Assembly (NCBI RefSeq): GCF_963259705.1
Contig: NC_081840.1
Span: 100,360,626-100,424,625 of the forward strand
Direction of reading: 5' to 3'
DNA from: Myotis daubentonii
Lineage: Eukaryota; Chordata; Mammalia; Chiroptera; Vespertilionidae
Length of the DNA: 64,000 nucleotides
Shown: in pieces, positions 1 through 11,429 of the stretch
Layout: every line of letters starts with the position of its first letter
How positions within the stretch are numbered: position 1 is the stretch's first letter
Translations under genes and position numbers: made by a program
Notes under the pieces: generated by a model
The model's database searches: none
What the model saw: only the letters and a program-made list of their open reading frames with translations
Told to the model about the DNA's origin: nothing

Positions 1-357
1 CTAACCACTCCCCTGCCAGCCTGATCGATGTCTAACTGCTCTCCTGCTGGCCCGATTGCCCCTAACTGCCTTCCCCTGCAGGCCTGGTCCCCCCTAACTG
101 CCCTCCCCTGCAGGCCTGGGTTCCCCCCAACTGTCCTCTCCTGCAGGCCTGGTTGTGCCCAACTGCCCTCCTTTGCTGGCCTGGTCACCCCTAACTGCCT
201 TCCCCTGCAAGCCTGATCACCTCCAACTGCCCTCCCTTTCAGGCCTGGTCCCTCCCAACTGCCCTCCCCTGCCAGCCATCTTGTGTCCATATGGGGGCGG
301 CCATCTTGTGTGTTGGAGTGATGGTCAATTTGCATATTACCTCTTTATTAGGTAGGA
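1..357 (-). mobile_element. HeliBat-type Helitron, 5' part (cut by window edge)
   Basis: Read on the minus strand, the element starts with TCCTACCTAATAAAGAGG at 357 and lies next to a T at 358, which is the A|TC insertion context of Helitrons. The remainder is a GC-rich, tandem-like run of CCCCTAACTGCC/GCAGGCCTGGTC units, typical of non-autonomous bat Helitrons. The 3' hairpin and CTAG end lie outside the window. The short proline/cysteine-rich reading frames here only translate the repeat. Confidence 0.82.
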
Positions 358-1340
358 TTATTCTATTCATTTTGGGAAGAAAGTCATAGATTGGGACCTT
401 TATAAGTTGGGGGCCACTGTCTGGGAAAAGGATGTAGGGATGTTTTCTCTAAAGATTACTGCAGTAACTTCCTGAGGTGAATGTCTGACTTTTACTGGGT
501 GTGCTAGTTATTGTCTTCAAGTATCTAATAACTACCATATGAATTGTTCTGATAATTTCACCTTCTCTTATAGTAATGGATATACTAAGCTGCAGGCTGT
601 TGGTTTCTGATATGTGGGGTAACTGTTTATTCATATATCCCTGCCAACAAAATGGTGGGGGAGGAGCGGGGGTTCTTCCTTAAAACTGTCTTTATGCCTC
701 AGAAACATCACAGGGTCCGAACCAAAAGAGACCTTCTCATGGCTTTGGCACCAGACTGCAAAGATGATCTCCACCTGTGGAGTCCTGCTGAATATATTGC
801 TTTAACTATTTTTTTGTTTGTTTGTTATGCTGGTAATTGTAGGCTCCCTTAATGTATATGTGACCCAGCTGGCTTGTTACATGGTAAAAGCCCTGAATGC
901 CACTTGCAGGGCTATACATGGGATAAATCAAGAGCTGAGCCAGGTCATGGAGGCTGTTCTGGAGAATCGGCAATGGAGGAACCTATGTAGAATGGACCTT
1001 TACATCTTGCCTAGTAGGAGTTGGGATACCTATTGCTGTCATGGCCTAACCATAATGGTGAGGAATTTAAAGTAATGGGCTATTTTAATCTTTATGACAA
1101 TTCTCAATTGAGAGAAAACAACAGTCAACCAATTAGGGAAACCATCTCCAAGGTAAAGCAATGGGAAGGGGTTTTTTCCTTTGGAATTGACTTCAAATGC
1201 AGTCCAACAGGATAGGGTCTTTCTTCTAAAACTAATTTCACAGATATGAGATGATTAAAAAATAGCAATGGGGAAATGATAGGGGCAGAAATAGAATGTT
1301 GGGGAACCAGCTAGAATTGTAAGACATATTAATCATGCTC
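358..1340 (+). pseudogene. Endogenous retrovirus env remnant (SU end and TM)
   Basis: Three reading-frame pieces in shifting frames (about 530-600, 652-852, 818-1215) together look like a retroviral envelope gene. A glycosylation-rich patch (NCSDNFTF) lies near 540-575. An RTKR furin-like site lies near 715-727. A heptad-type stretch (ALNATCRAI, INQELSQV, AVLENR) covers about 878-970, and the downstream GEEFKVMGYFNL block lies near 1055-1095. The order SU, cleavage site, heptad repeat, post-heptad loop is what a transmembrane subunit shows. The cysteines expected in the loop are lost, and frameshifts and stops break the gene. It sits directly upstream of an LTR in the same orientation. No gag or pol is visible; the Helitron at 1-357 occupies the upstream side. 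Assignment to a particular ERV group is not possible from the sequence alone. Confidence 0.6.
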
Positions 1341-1814
1341 TGTTAACCATGGTTGTTTTATTGTGATTAAAGAAGCATATTCTAACCTGGCTGGCAGTCA
1401 CATTCTGGACTTGAGAGCTCACCTGGAAATGCAGCCCATCCTCCCTATTTGGATCTGTCTATTATCATGGAAAGATGAACAACTTTGCTGCAGAAACCAG
1501 AGTCTGCAGCCCTTTGAAGATCCCCAGCCCTTTTTGCATATCACTAAGCCCTTTGAAGATCCCCAGCCTTCTGCTTACCTGTTACCTACCCATTTGCCAT
1601 ACCCTTTGGCTACTTTCCTATGTAATCTCTTGTCCTTTTACCCAATATAAGCAACTGGCTTATGGTGGGACGAAGAGCAGATTTTTGTGGAGGATATGCT
1701 GTTCTCCCATATTGCCAGCAGTATTGGAATAAATGCTCATGCGATTCAATCCTGTCTCTGCTTAATTGGCTCTGTAGTGACAGGCAGCATGAACCCATTG
1801 TTTGTCCGGTTACA
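1341..1814 (+). mobile_element. ERV LTR (3' LTR of the env remnant)
   Basis: The segment begins TGTTAACC and ends GGTTACA, an imperfect inverted terminal repeat of the TG...CA kind. It has a CCAAT/TATA-like promoter (CCCAATATAAG at 1641-1651) and a polyadenylation signal AATAAA at 1728-1733. Two near-identical copies of CCCTTTGAAGATCCCCAGCC lie about 40 bp apart at 1510-1570, where U3 enhancer repeats are expected. No clear TSD was found, so the exact ends are inferred from the termini. Confidence 0.6.
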
Positions 1815-3984
1815 GAACCACACCAGGCAAGTCCTAAATTCCTCTGGCCCTTGATTATCTACCAGAGGCATCTGTGGCCTCAATCCTAGGCAAGAAGAAG
1901 AGGGGAGCTTCTGCAGCCGGGGGGTGCTCTCCATACTGGCTGATCCCCTCTCTCTGCAGATGGCACTAGGGTGGGAAGGGTGAATGGGGAAGGCCCTTTG
2001 CTTTAAGTTGGATTGGCAGTTCTAAAAGGGAGAAAAGGGGGTGCCTGCCTCCAGGTCCAGTGGTGAGTCCCAGCCCCATCATGGAGGCATGAGTTTGGCT
2101 CTATGGTACTGGGACAGGCAGTGGGGTCCTGGAGCCCTGGCCACATCCCTCTCTTCCCCCTTCTCCCTACTCATGCTCTGGGCCTCTCTGTGGCTCTCAC
2201 AGGGTCCCTGTGTTCCTCAGTCCTTACTTTCACTTCCCTCTCTATTCTCACTGACCAGCAATTGTGTCTTGCTGATTACAGTCTCTTATACCCTGTGGAC
2301 TTCCTGCACTTGCTTTCTGGTACCCACACCACTGGCCAGGTAACTGCTCCAGACCCAAATTCATCCCTCCTCAGAGCAAGGTCTCCCTGGGGGGAAAAAG
2401 CATAAAATGAGGTAGAAGGAGAAAGAGGCAGGAGAAAGGGAGTGGGGAAAGGAGGGCAGAGGAAGGAAGGAAAATGATTTGCATCTGTGGAGAGATATAT
2501 CCGTCCTGGCCCAGGTTTTGGCACCAAGCACTGCTCTTCCACTCCCACCAGGGTGAGACAGGAAGGAGTCTTCAGGGAGACGGGAAGAGAGGAAAATGCC
2601 CTCCAGCTAAATGTGCCCTGAGTTTGAGTTCCTCAGTGACTCTAAATGAAATTATTTGCAAGAGGAGAGGCAGAAAGGGAGCCACCCACCGAAGGGACAC
2701 AGCAGGCTTGAAGAGGACCAGGCCCTGCCCAGCACTCCAGGAATCGGGAACCTGGACTCTGGAGCATATTGGGAATGTATCAATCTCACCTAAAACAGAA
2801 CTGTGTTCCCTTTTGAAATGGTTGGCTCCACAACTGTTTGAAAAATCCCCTGGTACTTGAAGACAAATGATCCAAGTCAGGCTGTGCTAATAGGCCCATT
2901 TCAGAGCCAGGCAATAGGTGTGACTGATGTGGGCCCAAGGCTCTATCCTGGGGCCCATCAATCATCACCCCTCAGTGCAATTCCCTAAGGGCCACTAGGC
3001 CTCTCTGACAATATTGTTATCATTAGAACATGACTGTGAAACTTGCAGAAATAGGAGGAGTGGCAGAAAACACACCCATGAGCCCACATTGCCCAAGGGC
3101 AGGCCAAACCTCCTCAAGGCCCTGTAGTGGGCTGAGCAGGTCTCTGTCCCTGAGGAGATGCTGCAGGGAACATTCCCTAATGTGGGAGCAGGACCCCCTC
3201 AGATGGGAAGAAAGAGGAGAGCTCACCTAACTGGCTCCACATGACCATCACAGTGTGTTTTACACTGATAGCCCTCCACAGATATCATGTGAATTCAGCC
3301 AAAGGCATCTGCTGACAAGAAAATATTTTTCATTTTTACCTCAGACTCTCACAGCTAAGATGGGTGAGGAAGTGTGATGTTTTGCCCTGGGCCACGACAG
3401 CTGGGAGTGTCACAGCTCTGAACACAGGAGAATTTGGGGAGCCCCAGAGACAGGAGGAAAGCCTAGCCACCGAGATGGGGCGCTCCCAGCTGCTGCAGCT
3501 GACGAGCTTGGCTAAAGAAGGATTATGCACCTGTTTAATCTGGAGAGAAGGACTGCAAGTTATGGCTGTTTTGCTCTAACACACCCCTTTAAATATTCTA
3601 GGAATCCAAATGCAAGAGGAAAAATAAACCACTTTGAAGTTCCAGGCAATGGGGCATGTGACAGGAGTGGGGTCCAGGTACAGCTGGACAGTCTGGGTAG
3701 CACTGGTTCCTCTCCTGGCCATATGGGTTTTGGGAAGGGCAGAGTGCCATGCCGCACTTCCCAGCCCTTTAATTGGGTGTGTCTAGGCATCAGTTGGTCC
3801 TTGGATTTGCAGGAAGTGCAGGGAGAGAAGAGTGGTGTTTCGGGTTGCAGCTGCTGCCCGAGGGAGGGAGGATTGAAGTGCCTTCCACCTGGGTGAGTCT
3901 GGTGGAGTGATTTCCTCAGAGCTCATGTCACCCTGAGTCTCTGGTAAAGCAAACTCATCATACATGGTAGTCATAGGGCACTCA
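1815..3984. other. Non-repetitive sequence, no gene recognised
   Basis: Moderately GC-rich sequence. Several reading frames of 60-128 codons exist on both strands, but none has a recognisable domain, a paired splice structure or coherent frame usage. I see no clear transposon in it. Confidence 0.5.
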
Positions 3985-4195
3985 CTGCTCTGAGTTTGTA
4001 GGTGTATTAACTCATCTAATCCTCACAACAAACCTGCAGCATGTGTACCATTATTGCCCATATTATAGATAAAACCGAGGCACAGAGACATAAAGTAGCT
4101 TTCCCAAGGTACTTAGGAAAGAAGCAGCAGGGCTAGGATTTGAATCCACAGTCTAGCTCCAGAGTCCCTGCTCTTAACCAGGATGTACCACTGTC
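3985..4195 (-). mobile_element. MIR SINE (ancient)
   Basis: The stretch runs ATTAACTCATCTAATCCTCA, then GAGGCACAGAGACATAAAGTA, then AGGATTTGAATCCACAGTCT and CTCTTAACCA. These are the reverse-complement landmarks of the mammalian MIR core and tRNA-like head. Divergence is high, as expected for a repeat shared by all mammals. Confidence 0.85.
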
Positions 4196-4780
4196 TCTTT
4201 AACTGCATTTTAAAACCAACTTCCGCCCAAGAGGAGTTTGGCAGACCACAGCCTGCCCATGCTAGCACTCACCCCCTGGAAGGTTCCCCAGAGTCTATGA
4301 CTGGCTTTCTCTCTTGGATGGAGCCATCCTGCACACTTGCACACCTTCCCAGCCCAGGTCCTGACAAAATCATCCCAGAGCCTGTTTCCTGTGCTGTTTC
4401 CCATCTCTGGAAACAGAAGAGTTTTACAAAGCTTGGATGCCATTAAAAAGCAAACACTGGAACAGTATCCACAGCCTCCCACTGGCCAGTCCCAGGGTTT
4501 ATTGTCATTCAGGAGTAACTGAGATCTTCGGCCTCTGCAGCTCCTGAGCCAGGGGAATTGCTCCTCTTACCTTCCTGGGAATCAGATACCACCCCCACCC
4601 CGCAACCCCCCACTTCCTCAAAGCTGTTTTCCTTTTCCTGAGGCCAGAGCTAGTCTTCTCTCATCAGAACCCTTCTCTCATCAGAAAGGGCCTCCTGGAT
4701 CCAAACTCACCTTCATCATCTGCTGAAAATGTCCTTATTACTGAAATTTCAGGAATATGTCTCTCTCTGTTTCCAAATGA
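4196..4780. other. Non-repetitive sequence, no gene recognised
   Basis: Nothing identifiable apart from a C-rich patch near 4590-4612. The overlapping short reading frames on both strands lack any domain. Confidence 0.45.
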
Positions 4781-5300
4781 TTCATCCAGTCTCCTCATGT
4801 TACCAAGACTTATCTTTCCTAAACACAAATCAGATTAAGTCTCTCCCCTAATTAAAATAGTTTTAAATCTGATGGGCCATCTGCCCACAAGAGATCATAC
4901 TAATGTCTTACGAGGCCCTCTGCAGTCCATTCCAGACCACTGGCTTCTGTCTACTTCATCGAGCCAGAGCCAGAAGCCATCACTTTTTTCAGGCATTGGT
5001 TATGTCACTTTCCCTGCTCATGACTCCTTGCTGGGTATACATCTTCTACTCATTTCTCAAAGCCACATTCAAACATCTCCTTCCAGGGCTACACTCAACC
5101 ACCTTTCTTCAGGGGCAAAAAAAAAAAAAAAAGGCAACAAAACCTTTGCACATACTTCTATTATATCCCCTGTATCATGTTATCCTCACTATATGTTATG
5201 TCTCCCCACTACAATGAGCTGCTTAAGAGAAGGTGGCTCATCTTTGTATTTCCAGCGCCTGGTACCAATAATGCTGTTAAAATGCAAGTATGTGGGAGAG
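4781..5300 (+). mobile_element. L2 LINE 3' end (ancient)
   Basis: Landmarks of the L2 3' region appear in order: TCTCCCCTAATTAAAATAGT near 4843, the GAGGCCCTCTGCAGTCC block near 4913, TGCTTAAGAGAAGGTGG near 5220 and TTTCCAGCGCCTGGTACC near 5250. An A16 run at 5117-5132 interrupts it and is probably a small insertion tail or slippage. The 104-146 codon frames here are chance readings of L2 sequence. Confidence 0.7.
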
Positions 5301-5827
5301 AGAATACATTGAGCCAATAATATCCATTAACCTAACAATACAAATGCATTTCTTGAGTTAGCTCTAGCAGAGAAAGTATTCTGAGAGATTGACTACTGCA
5401 TGTGGGAGTTTTCATGTGACATGCAGGAGACTCTGAGATAGTCTTGCCCAAGGAGGCCAGAGACTCAGGCATGGGGTCTGGGGCCCCTGAGGGAGCTGCA
5501 GAAATCTGGCAAGTTTTAGGGCTTTACAGATGGGTGGTAACCAAACCTTCTTAGCTTGTGGTTTCCCCCAGGCCAGCCTTGCCCAAAGGAACTCGTTCTG
5601 CCTCTCAACTCATGTATCCTAGACTCTGCTTCTCCCACTGAGGCTTAATCCTGGCCCCTAGCATCCCCCACCCGACTGTCCACGAAAGCAGCCCCTGTCC
5701 ACCCCTTCTCAGTCCATCACAGGTAACTCCCGTCATCCCCATTTTTATCTTCATCCATGGGCAGCATCTGCTCCTCCCTGCTGCCTCGACACCAGGTCCC
5801 TGTTATCTGGAGGTTATTGCAGCTGCC
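5301..5827. other. Non-repetitive sequence, no gene recognised
   Basis: No repeat family, gene or RNA structure recognised. Confidence 0.4.
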
Positions 5828-6030
5828 TAGCTGGAAGTACTGTAGTGCTATAGAAAATACTACCTTTGGAGTCAAATAAATTTGAGATTAAATCCTGACT
5901 CAGACAATCTAAATTTCCTCATCTACAAAGAGGTGGTAATGAACCATTTCTGAGGATAGGTGTGAGAAGTGGAGATAACACATGTAGAATATCAACTAGC
6001 AAAAAGTCGGTGCTCAATACATGGCAGCTC
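5828..6030 (+). mobile_element. MIR SINE (ancient)
   Basis: Contains ACCTTTGGAGTCAAATAAAT, TTTCCTCATCTACAAAGAGG, GAGGATAGGTGTGAGAAGTG and TCGGTGCTCAATACATGGCA in the order expected of a sense MIR. Confidence 0.8.
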
Positions 6031-7639
6031 TGGGTCCAGTAACCCCCTTGCTCTTCCCTTCATGTATGTGAACAGTAGTTAACTATCATGTTAGGTTTAT
6101 GGGCTCCTGTGTCTTAGCTCATGTGGGGTACGTCCAAGTACCTGTAAGCTATAGCATCCAAGGCATGAACATGCAGTCCTGAGCAGGACAGAGTACAAGA
6201 TCATTTTTGTAAGAAAAAAAAATAAAGTTATACATATAATTGAATATGCCTAGAAAACATTTAGAATGATAATTTTCAAAGTGTTAACAGTCATTGGTCT
6301 ATGATAATTTTTTTCTTTGTGTTATGAATTTATCTACCCTTTATATCACAATGAGTGTACATTGAAGAACAATAAGAAAAAAATTAAACAACATGTGTTA
6401 GAAATCTGCATGTAAAGTGGGCCTTAAATTCAAAGCATCATCTGGGATTTGCATGTCTAGAAAATGTGGTTTACATCTGCGGATGGCCATGGCCTCCATA
6501 TGGAAGAAATTAGGGTAGTTGAGCATGTTCCCACCCTAGGGAGGTCACTCGTGGAGAGAAGGCAAACACCACTCTGAAAATAGAGGCTTCCCAATAGCTA
6601 CTACATAATAAATGAGTTTGTAAATTTGACAGCATTATCACTTAAAAGAAATTACCCATTACATTTGTTGTATTTGGGATTTTTATTTTCAAAATTAAGT
6701 AATCCATTTGGTGAGTTTAAAAAAACACTCTAGAAACATTTTGTGAGACAGCCATTTCTGCAGTTCAAACTCTCATTTCCCTGAATCTTTCTACTTTGTA
6801 AATTTGCACATTAGTTGATTTTCCTACAGCAAGAAAGGCCTCCACATACTAATAGAAACTTATTCTAGCAGGAAAAATGCCACCACATTTATTTTAGGAT
6901 AAAATTCTGACACTATACCTCCTTCCTTGGCATTGACATACTGGAATACACTACAGCAAGGGTGGGGATGACATTTCTATGTCTATGAAAAGCATATGAA
7001 GCAATTTTATGGTGCAGTTTCTCATCAGGCCTGCTTAGAGTCAGGACAATATACTAAATTAACTCTTGACAGCGTTTTCCACTTTACAAGCCTATCAAAG
7101 TTATTGTAAAGATGCCTTTTTTCCTTTTTTGTAGTTCCCTATCTCTTCATGAAGAAGAGATTACACAAAAATTCGGCTTGAATACTTTTAACACAAAAAT
7201 CAGCCATGTTGAGGTACAAATGATTCAAAATAAGAGTTTTAAATAATAAAAATATACTTACAAATGAAAATTTTACAGTGTAAAGTAGTTTTAGGGTTGG
7301 TTAATTCAACTGTGAAATTACTTCATCAATAATTCCAACTCTCTCACTCTTCCTGCTCTGCTATCTGTGACATTTTGCTCTTCTCCTCATGCTCATAGGA
7401 TGACTGCAACAATTTAGAATCCTCAAATCCTCAGAGAGAAACATGAAAAAGCCCATTCCTGAATCAATCACTGATAAAAAGAATGGATTTACCATGATTG
7501 AGTGGGGAAGAAGGCCTTCTTCTTCAAAACGATGGTCTTAACCCTTGAACAACATCAGGGATTGGGGAGAAAGAAGGGAAGAAGGAAAGGCTAGGTGGTG
7601 GGTAGTCTACTACCAAGAGCTGTCTCTAAGGTAAACGTA
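6031..7639. other. AT-rich non-repetitive sequence, no gene recognised
   Basis: No reading frame of note and no clear transposon. An L1-derived origin for parts of it cannot be excluded because of AT richness and age. Confidence 0.4.
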
Positions 7640-8003
7640 AGATTTATAACTGACAGCACTAGATGCTATAAGACAATGGAGAAATTCATTTACAGTCCTG
7701 GGTGAGAAATATTTTAAACCTGAAAATCTATACCCAGCCAAACTATTAATCAAATAGGAAATAAAAATAATACAGTTCCAGGTAGAAAGGAATCCAAAAG
7801 TTTATCTTCCATAAACCTTTCTAAAAATTAAAAATGCATTTGAAAATGTGTTTCATTATAGAAACTAGGAATCCAAGAAAGAGAAATATCTGTGATCCAG
7901 GAAAGTGCAAATCACCTAAGAGTTCAATGACAATAATATTAGCTCAAAAATCTGCAACAGGTCTGGGAAACAATAGGTCAAAATTAAAATGAGAAGTTTC
8001 AAA

Positions 8004-8157
8004 CCCTAGCCAGTTTGGCTAGTGGCTAGAGTGTCCATCTTTGGACTGAAGGGTCATGGGTTCGATTCCTGGTCAAGGGCATATACCTTGGTTGCAGGTT
8101 CCCCAGCCCCAGTAGGGGCACATGTGGAAGGCCACCAATCAATGTGTCTCTCATGTC

Positions 8158-8213
<56 letters not shown>

Positions 8214-8290
8214 TCTCTCTCCACTCTCCCTCCCATACACTTTCTCTAGAAATTAATGGAAAAAATATCCTTGGGTGAATATTTATAAAA
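8004..8290 (+). mobile_element. VES SINE (tRNA-derived, vespertilionid)
   Basis: The tRNA-related head starts CCCTAGCCAGTTTGGCTAGTGG and carries a box-B-like GGGTTCGATTCC at 8058-8069. The body continues GGTCAAGGGCATATACCTTGG and CCCCAGCCCCAGTAGGGG. The usual CT-rich part has expanded into a long (CT)n tract, followed by TCTCTAGAAATTAATGGAAA. RNA polymerase III promoter boxes are inside the element. It is a SINE and not a tRNA gene: there is no cloverleaf downstream of box B. Confidence 0.9.
8161..8222. repeat. (CT)n microsatellite inside the VES
   Basis: Near-pure CT repeat of about 60 bp that grew from the CT-rich region of the SINE. It creates artefactual serine/leucine and arginine/glutamate reading frames on the two strands. 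Confidence 0.97.
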
Positions 8291-8600
8291 ATTAAAATTA
8301 AGTCTGACCAATGAGCAACAACCTTATTTTTAAAGCTCAAGCAGTTTTCTTTAAAATAAATAAATAAATAAAATGAGATATATCAAAAAACTCTACCATA
8401 TATACCTTCAAAATGCAAGTGGATTCCGTTACACAATTCTATGATTAGAAACCAATAAATTTTTAGTTAGATAAAAGCATATCAATATGTCAATAATAAA
8501 AACAAAACAGCTAGAAATTTCATGGAAAATAACCACACAACATCACAGTACAAATATGAAGTAGAATAAAAAGTGGCATGACATTGAGCAAATGATTATA

Positions 8601-9324
8601 ATTGTAAAAAGAATCAATTTGGCTATGAGATTTCCTTCCAGTGGTCCAGTGTAGTGTATTAGAAGTACATTTATTTCCTTTGCAATGGATCTAGTAATTC
8701 TTTATGAGGTTAGATGGTATTTATATAATTGTAATTTTGCAAATGCTGGCTTTTGGTTTACAATTTTTATAACCAGCCTATAGACAAAGTGAGAAAGATT
8801 AATTATGCTCACAGTACCAAATGTTAACAAATCTTGAAGATGTGTAAAAGTAATATTATAGTTGACAGAAATTGAGATGGTCAAAGAAAGAAAAAAAAGC
8901 AGACTAAAAATAACCAGAACTCCTTGGAGAAATGGTTAATCCTGGTCATGGGCAGAAAATGTGTCACATGAGCCTGGAACATCTACTCATACTAGAAAAT
9001 GAGGAAGGTAACAAAGACCCTTGGAATTGGGTCAAAATATTCAGGAGCAAATTTGCAGAGGCCTTTATTGGCCAAAGACAGGACAATTTGAACATCATAG
9101 GAATTTAAATGCAATGACTTGAAACACATTAAATATGGGTTTCAATGTGATCATAAAAGAAAAAGGAACTCAATGGTGCCCATTAGAGGATGCCACTAAA
9201 TCAACTCATTATTTTTAAAACTAGTAATTAAACAAGTTTTACCATCATTAAAAGAGACACAAGAAATTACTTCTGCTTTTTCTTGTATCTTAGGCTAGCC
9301 AAATAGTCAAATAGGGAAATTTCT
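8601..9324. other. AT-rich sequence, no gene recognised
   Basis: No coding or RNA signal. Parts may be very old L1, but I cannot show it. Confidence 0.4.
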
Positions 9325-9775
9325 TTTTTTATCAAATTTATTGGGATGACATTGGTTAATAAAATTATATAGGTTTCAGGTGTGCAATTCTATGATACAT
9401 CATCTGCATTGTGTTCCTACTACCCAAAGTTAATCTTCAGTCACCATGTATTTGAACCCTTTTACTTCACCCACCTTCCCTCTGGTAACCACCATACAAT
9501 TGTCTGTGTCTGTGAGTTTTTGTTTGTTTTTCTTGTCTGTTCATTTGTTGATTTCAGTTTTATATCTTATATATGAGTGAAATTATATGGTTCTTAACTT
9601 TTTCTGATTGACTTATTTCACTTAGCATGATATTCTCAAGATTCATACATGTTGCAAATAGCAGTATTTCATCTTTCCTTATGGTTGAGTAGTATTCATG
9701 TAGTATATATGTACTACCTTTTCTTTGTTCAATTATCTAGTAAAGGACATTTCAGTTGTTTCTTTTTACAGAAGC
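9325..9775 (-). mobile_element. L1 3' end fragment
   Basis: Reads as reverse-complement L1: TTTATTGGGATGACATTGGT near 9338 is the 3' UTR. It is followed by the ORF2 end with ATGAGTGAAATTATATGG near 9573 and CTGATTGACTTATTTCACTTA near 9604. The 5' part of the element is absent. Confidence 0.8.
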
Positions 9776-9843
9776 ATTCCAACTATCAAGAGAATAAGGA
9801 TTGAGAGACCATCATTACCCCTAATGAGTTAATGGATCTAGGC

Positions 9844-10048
9844 TAGGAGTGGGGAATCTTTTTTCTGCCAAGAGCCATTTGGATATTTATAACATAATTC
9901 TTGGGCCATAAAAAATTATCAACTTAAAAATTATCCTGCTATATTTGGTCAAACATTTAATTAATTCACCTCTACTGCCTTGGTAGGGCCAGACCAAATG
10001 ATTTTGTGGGTCTTACATGGCCCACAGGCCGAACATTCCCCATCCCTG
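9844..10048 (+). mobile_element. Non-autonomous hAT element with perfect 8-bp TSD
   Basis: A 205-bp element bounded by imperfect terminal inverted repeats (TAGGAGTGGGGAA on the left; CAGGGATGGGGAA read from the right) and flanked by ATCTAGGC at 9836-9843 and again at 10049-10056. An 8-bp duplication is the hallmark of hAT transposase. The interior (CTGCCAAGAGCCATTTGG, ATTTGGTCAAACATTTAATT) has no coding capacity, so it must have been moved in trans. Confidence 0.9.
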
Positions 10049-10056
10049 ATCTAGGC

Positions 10057-10439
10057 AATGGTCAGCAATGGCTGCTGGAATTATTTTAAAATTATACAAC
10101 CAGATGTGATGTAGTACCTGGTGGAAGTTAAAAAAAATTATGTATGAAATGTTCTCACCAGAAAATCAAATCTCAATATGAGCAAGTCTTAGATCTAATT
10201 ACCAATTTATAGGAAAAACATGTTAAATGACACCATGAAGATACCATCATCAAAATCCAGACAGTGGAAACTCTACGAGTCAAACAAACCAGTTTCTTCA
10301 ACAACTTACATTGCAGTGGTAAGAAAAAGAGGGGTGAGGAACGTATAAATTAAAAGAGGCTAAAGAGACATGTCAACCAATTGCAATGTAAGGAACTTAT
10401 TTGGATCCTCATTTGAACAAACTGAGAAAAAATATGAAG
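10057..10439. other. AT-rich sequence, probably very old repeat
   Basis: No gene. It runs without a visible border into the 3'-end-like repeat that follows and may be its upstream part. Confidence 0.35.
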
Positions 10440-10770
10440 CAGCAAAATCTCAACATTAACTGGCTTTTAAGGAATCATTGTTCATTGTTTTAGGTGTGGT
10501 AATGGCATTGCAGTTATGTTGTGTTCTTGAATCCTTATTTTTAAGAAATACATATTAAAATATTTATAAAATAAAATGATTCAGTGTCTAAGATTTGTTT
10601 CAAAATAATGAGTAGAAGGGAGTGAGGGGGGATATAGATGAAACCAGATTGACTCTGGGTTCATAAGAGAAGCTAGGTGCTAAGTACATAGGGGCTTAAT
10701 CTATTCTTCTCTCTACTTTTGTATATGTTTAAAATTTTTCATATTAAAAAGCTTTAGAATATAAAATTTT
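10440..10770 (+). mobile_element. Ancient LINE-type 3' terminus
   Basis: The order TTAGGTGTGGTAATGGCATT, TTAAGAAATACATATTAAAAT, TCAAAATAATGAGTAGAAGG and TATATGTTTAAAATTTTTCA with an A-rich end is that of a widespread old mammalian LINE 3' tail. Family assignment (L1M type) is by general resemblance only. Confidence 0.45.
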
Positions 10771-10796
10771 AAGTGTGTTATTTAAAGCTAAAGATT

Positions 10797-11030
10797 GCCG
10801 AAACCGGTTTGGCTCAGTGGATAGAGCGTCGGCCTGCGGACTGAAAGGTCCCAGGTTCGATTCCGGTCAAGGGCATGTACCTGGGTTGCGGGCACATCCT
10901 TAGTGGGAGATGTGCAGGAGGCAGCTGAGGCAGCTGATCGATGTTTCTCTCTCATCGATGTTTCTAGCTTTCTATCTCTCTCCCTTCCTCTCTGTGAAAA
11001 ATCAATAAAAAAAAAAAAAAAATAAAAAAT
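10797..11030 (+). mobile_element. VES SINE with 13-bp TSD
   Basis: Complete element: GAAACCGGTTTGGCTCAGTG head, box B AGGTTCGATTCC near 10853, ATCGATGTTTCTCTCTCATC body, CTCTCCCTTCCTCT and an A-rich tail. It is flanked by AAAGCTAAAGATT at 10784-10796 and 11031-11043. The intact TSD and clear boxes make it one of the younger SINEs in the window. Confidence 0.95.
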
Positions 11031-11043
11031 AAAGCTAAAGATT

Positions 11044-11429
11044 AACCTCTAGAAAAAAAAAAATCAGGAAACCAAGGCAGAGGATTGGCGGGAGTTAGTG
11101 GAAGTACACCCAATCCTTCATCCATCCTTGAGAGGAGGCCTCAAATACTATCTCCAGTGGGAGGACTGAGGCATAGAAATATACACAGGTGATTTAGAAT
11201 TATGGACATAACCACTAGAAATAATTGAAAGTATTTATTAGGAGGAGAGGGAGAAAGAAGAAGAAAGATGTTCCCTTCTTATTTAATACAATTTTGTAGT
11301 AAATGATGCTTTTATTTATTTTTCTTTGACAGTATTACAGACGTCCCTTATTTCCCCTACCTCAGCCAGACCCTAACCCTCTCATTAGGCCTTCATCACA
11401 TGATTGCCTGTGTTCAGGGGCTATGCATA
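11044..11429. other. Non-repetitive sequence, no gene recognised
   Basis: No coding or repeat signal recognised. Confidence 0.4.

Larger units (their letters stand above)
7640..8600 (+). mobile_element. Old L1 fragment split by a VES SINE
   Basis: The block at 7675-7745 (CTATAAGACAATGGAGAAAT, then AAAATCTATACCCAGCCAAA) matches the end of L1 ORF1, whose protein typically ends in a leucine-tyrosine-proline motif region. The A-rich continuation after the SINE (8325-8600) is compatible with the same old copy. Decay is heavy and no frame is open. Confidence 0.5.

Noticed and set aside
2474..2860. 128-codon plus-strand frame in non-repetitive sequence
   Set aside because: No domain, biased composition or supporting splice pattern; overlapping frames on the other strand are of similar quality.
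4872..5312. 146- and 104-codon overlapping frames
   Set aside because: They lie in an L2 remnant and run through an A16 tract that encodes a lysine run.
8004..8100. tRNA-like sequence with box A and box B
   Set aside because: It is the head of a VES SINE: SINE body and tail follow, and no acceptor stem or cloverleaf can be completed. The same holds for the other VES copies.
8022..8340. Serine/leucine and arginine/glutamate reading frames
   Set aside because: They translate the (CT)n microsatellite inside a SINE.
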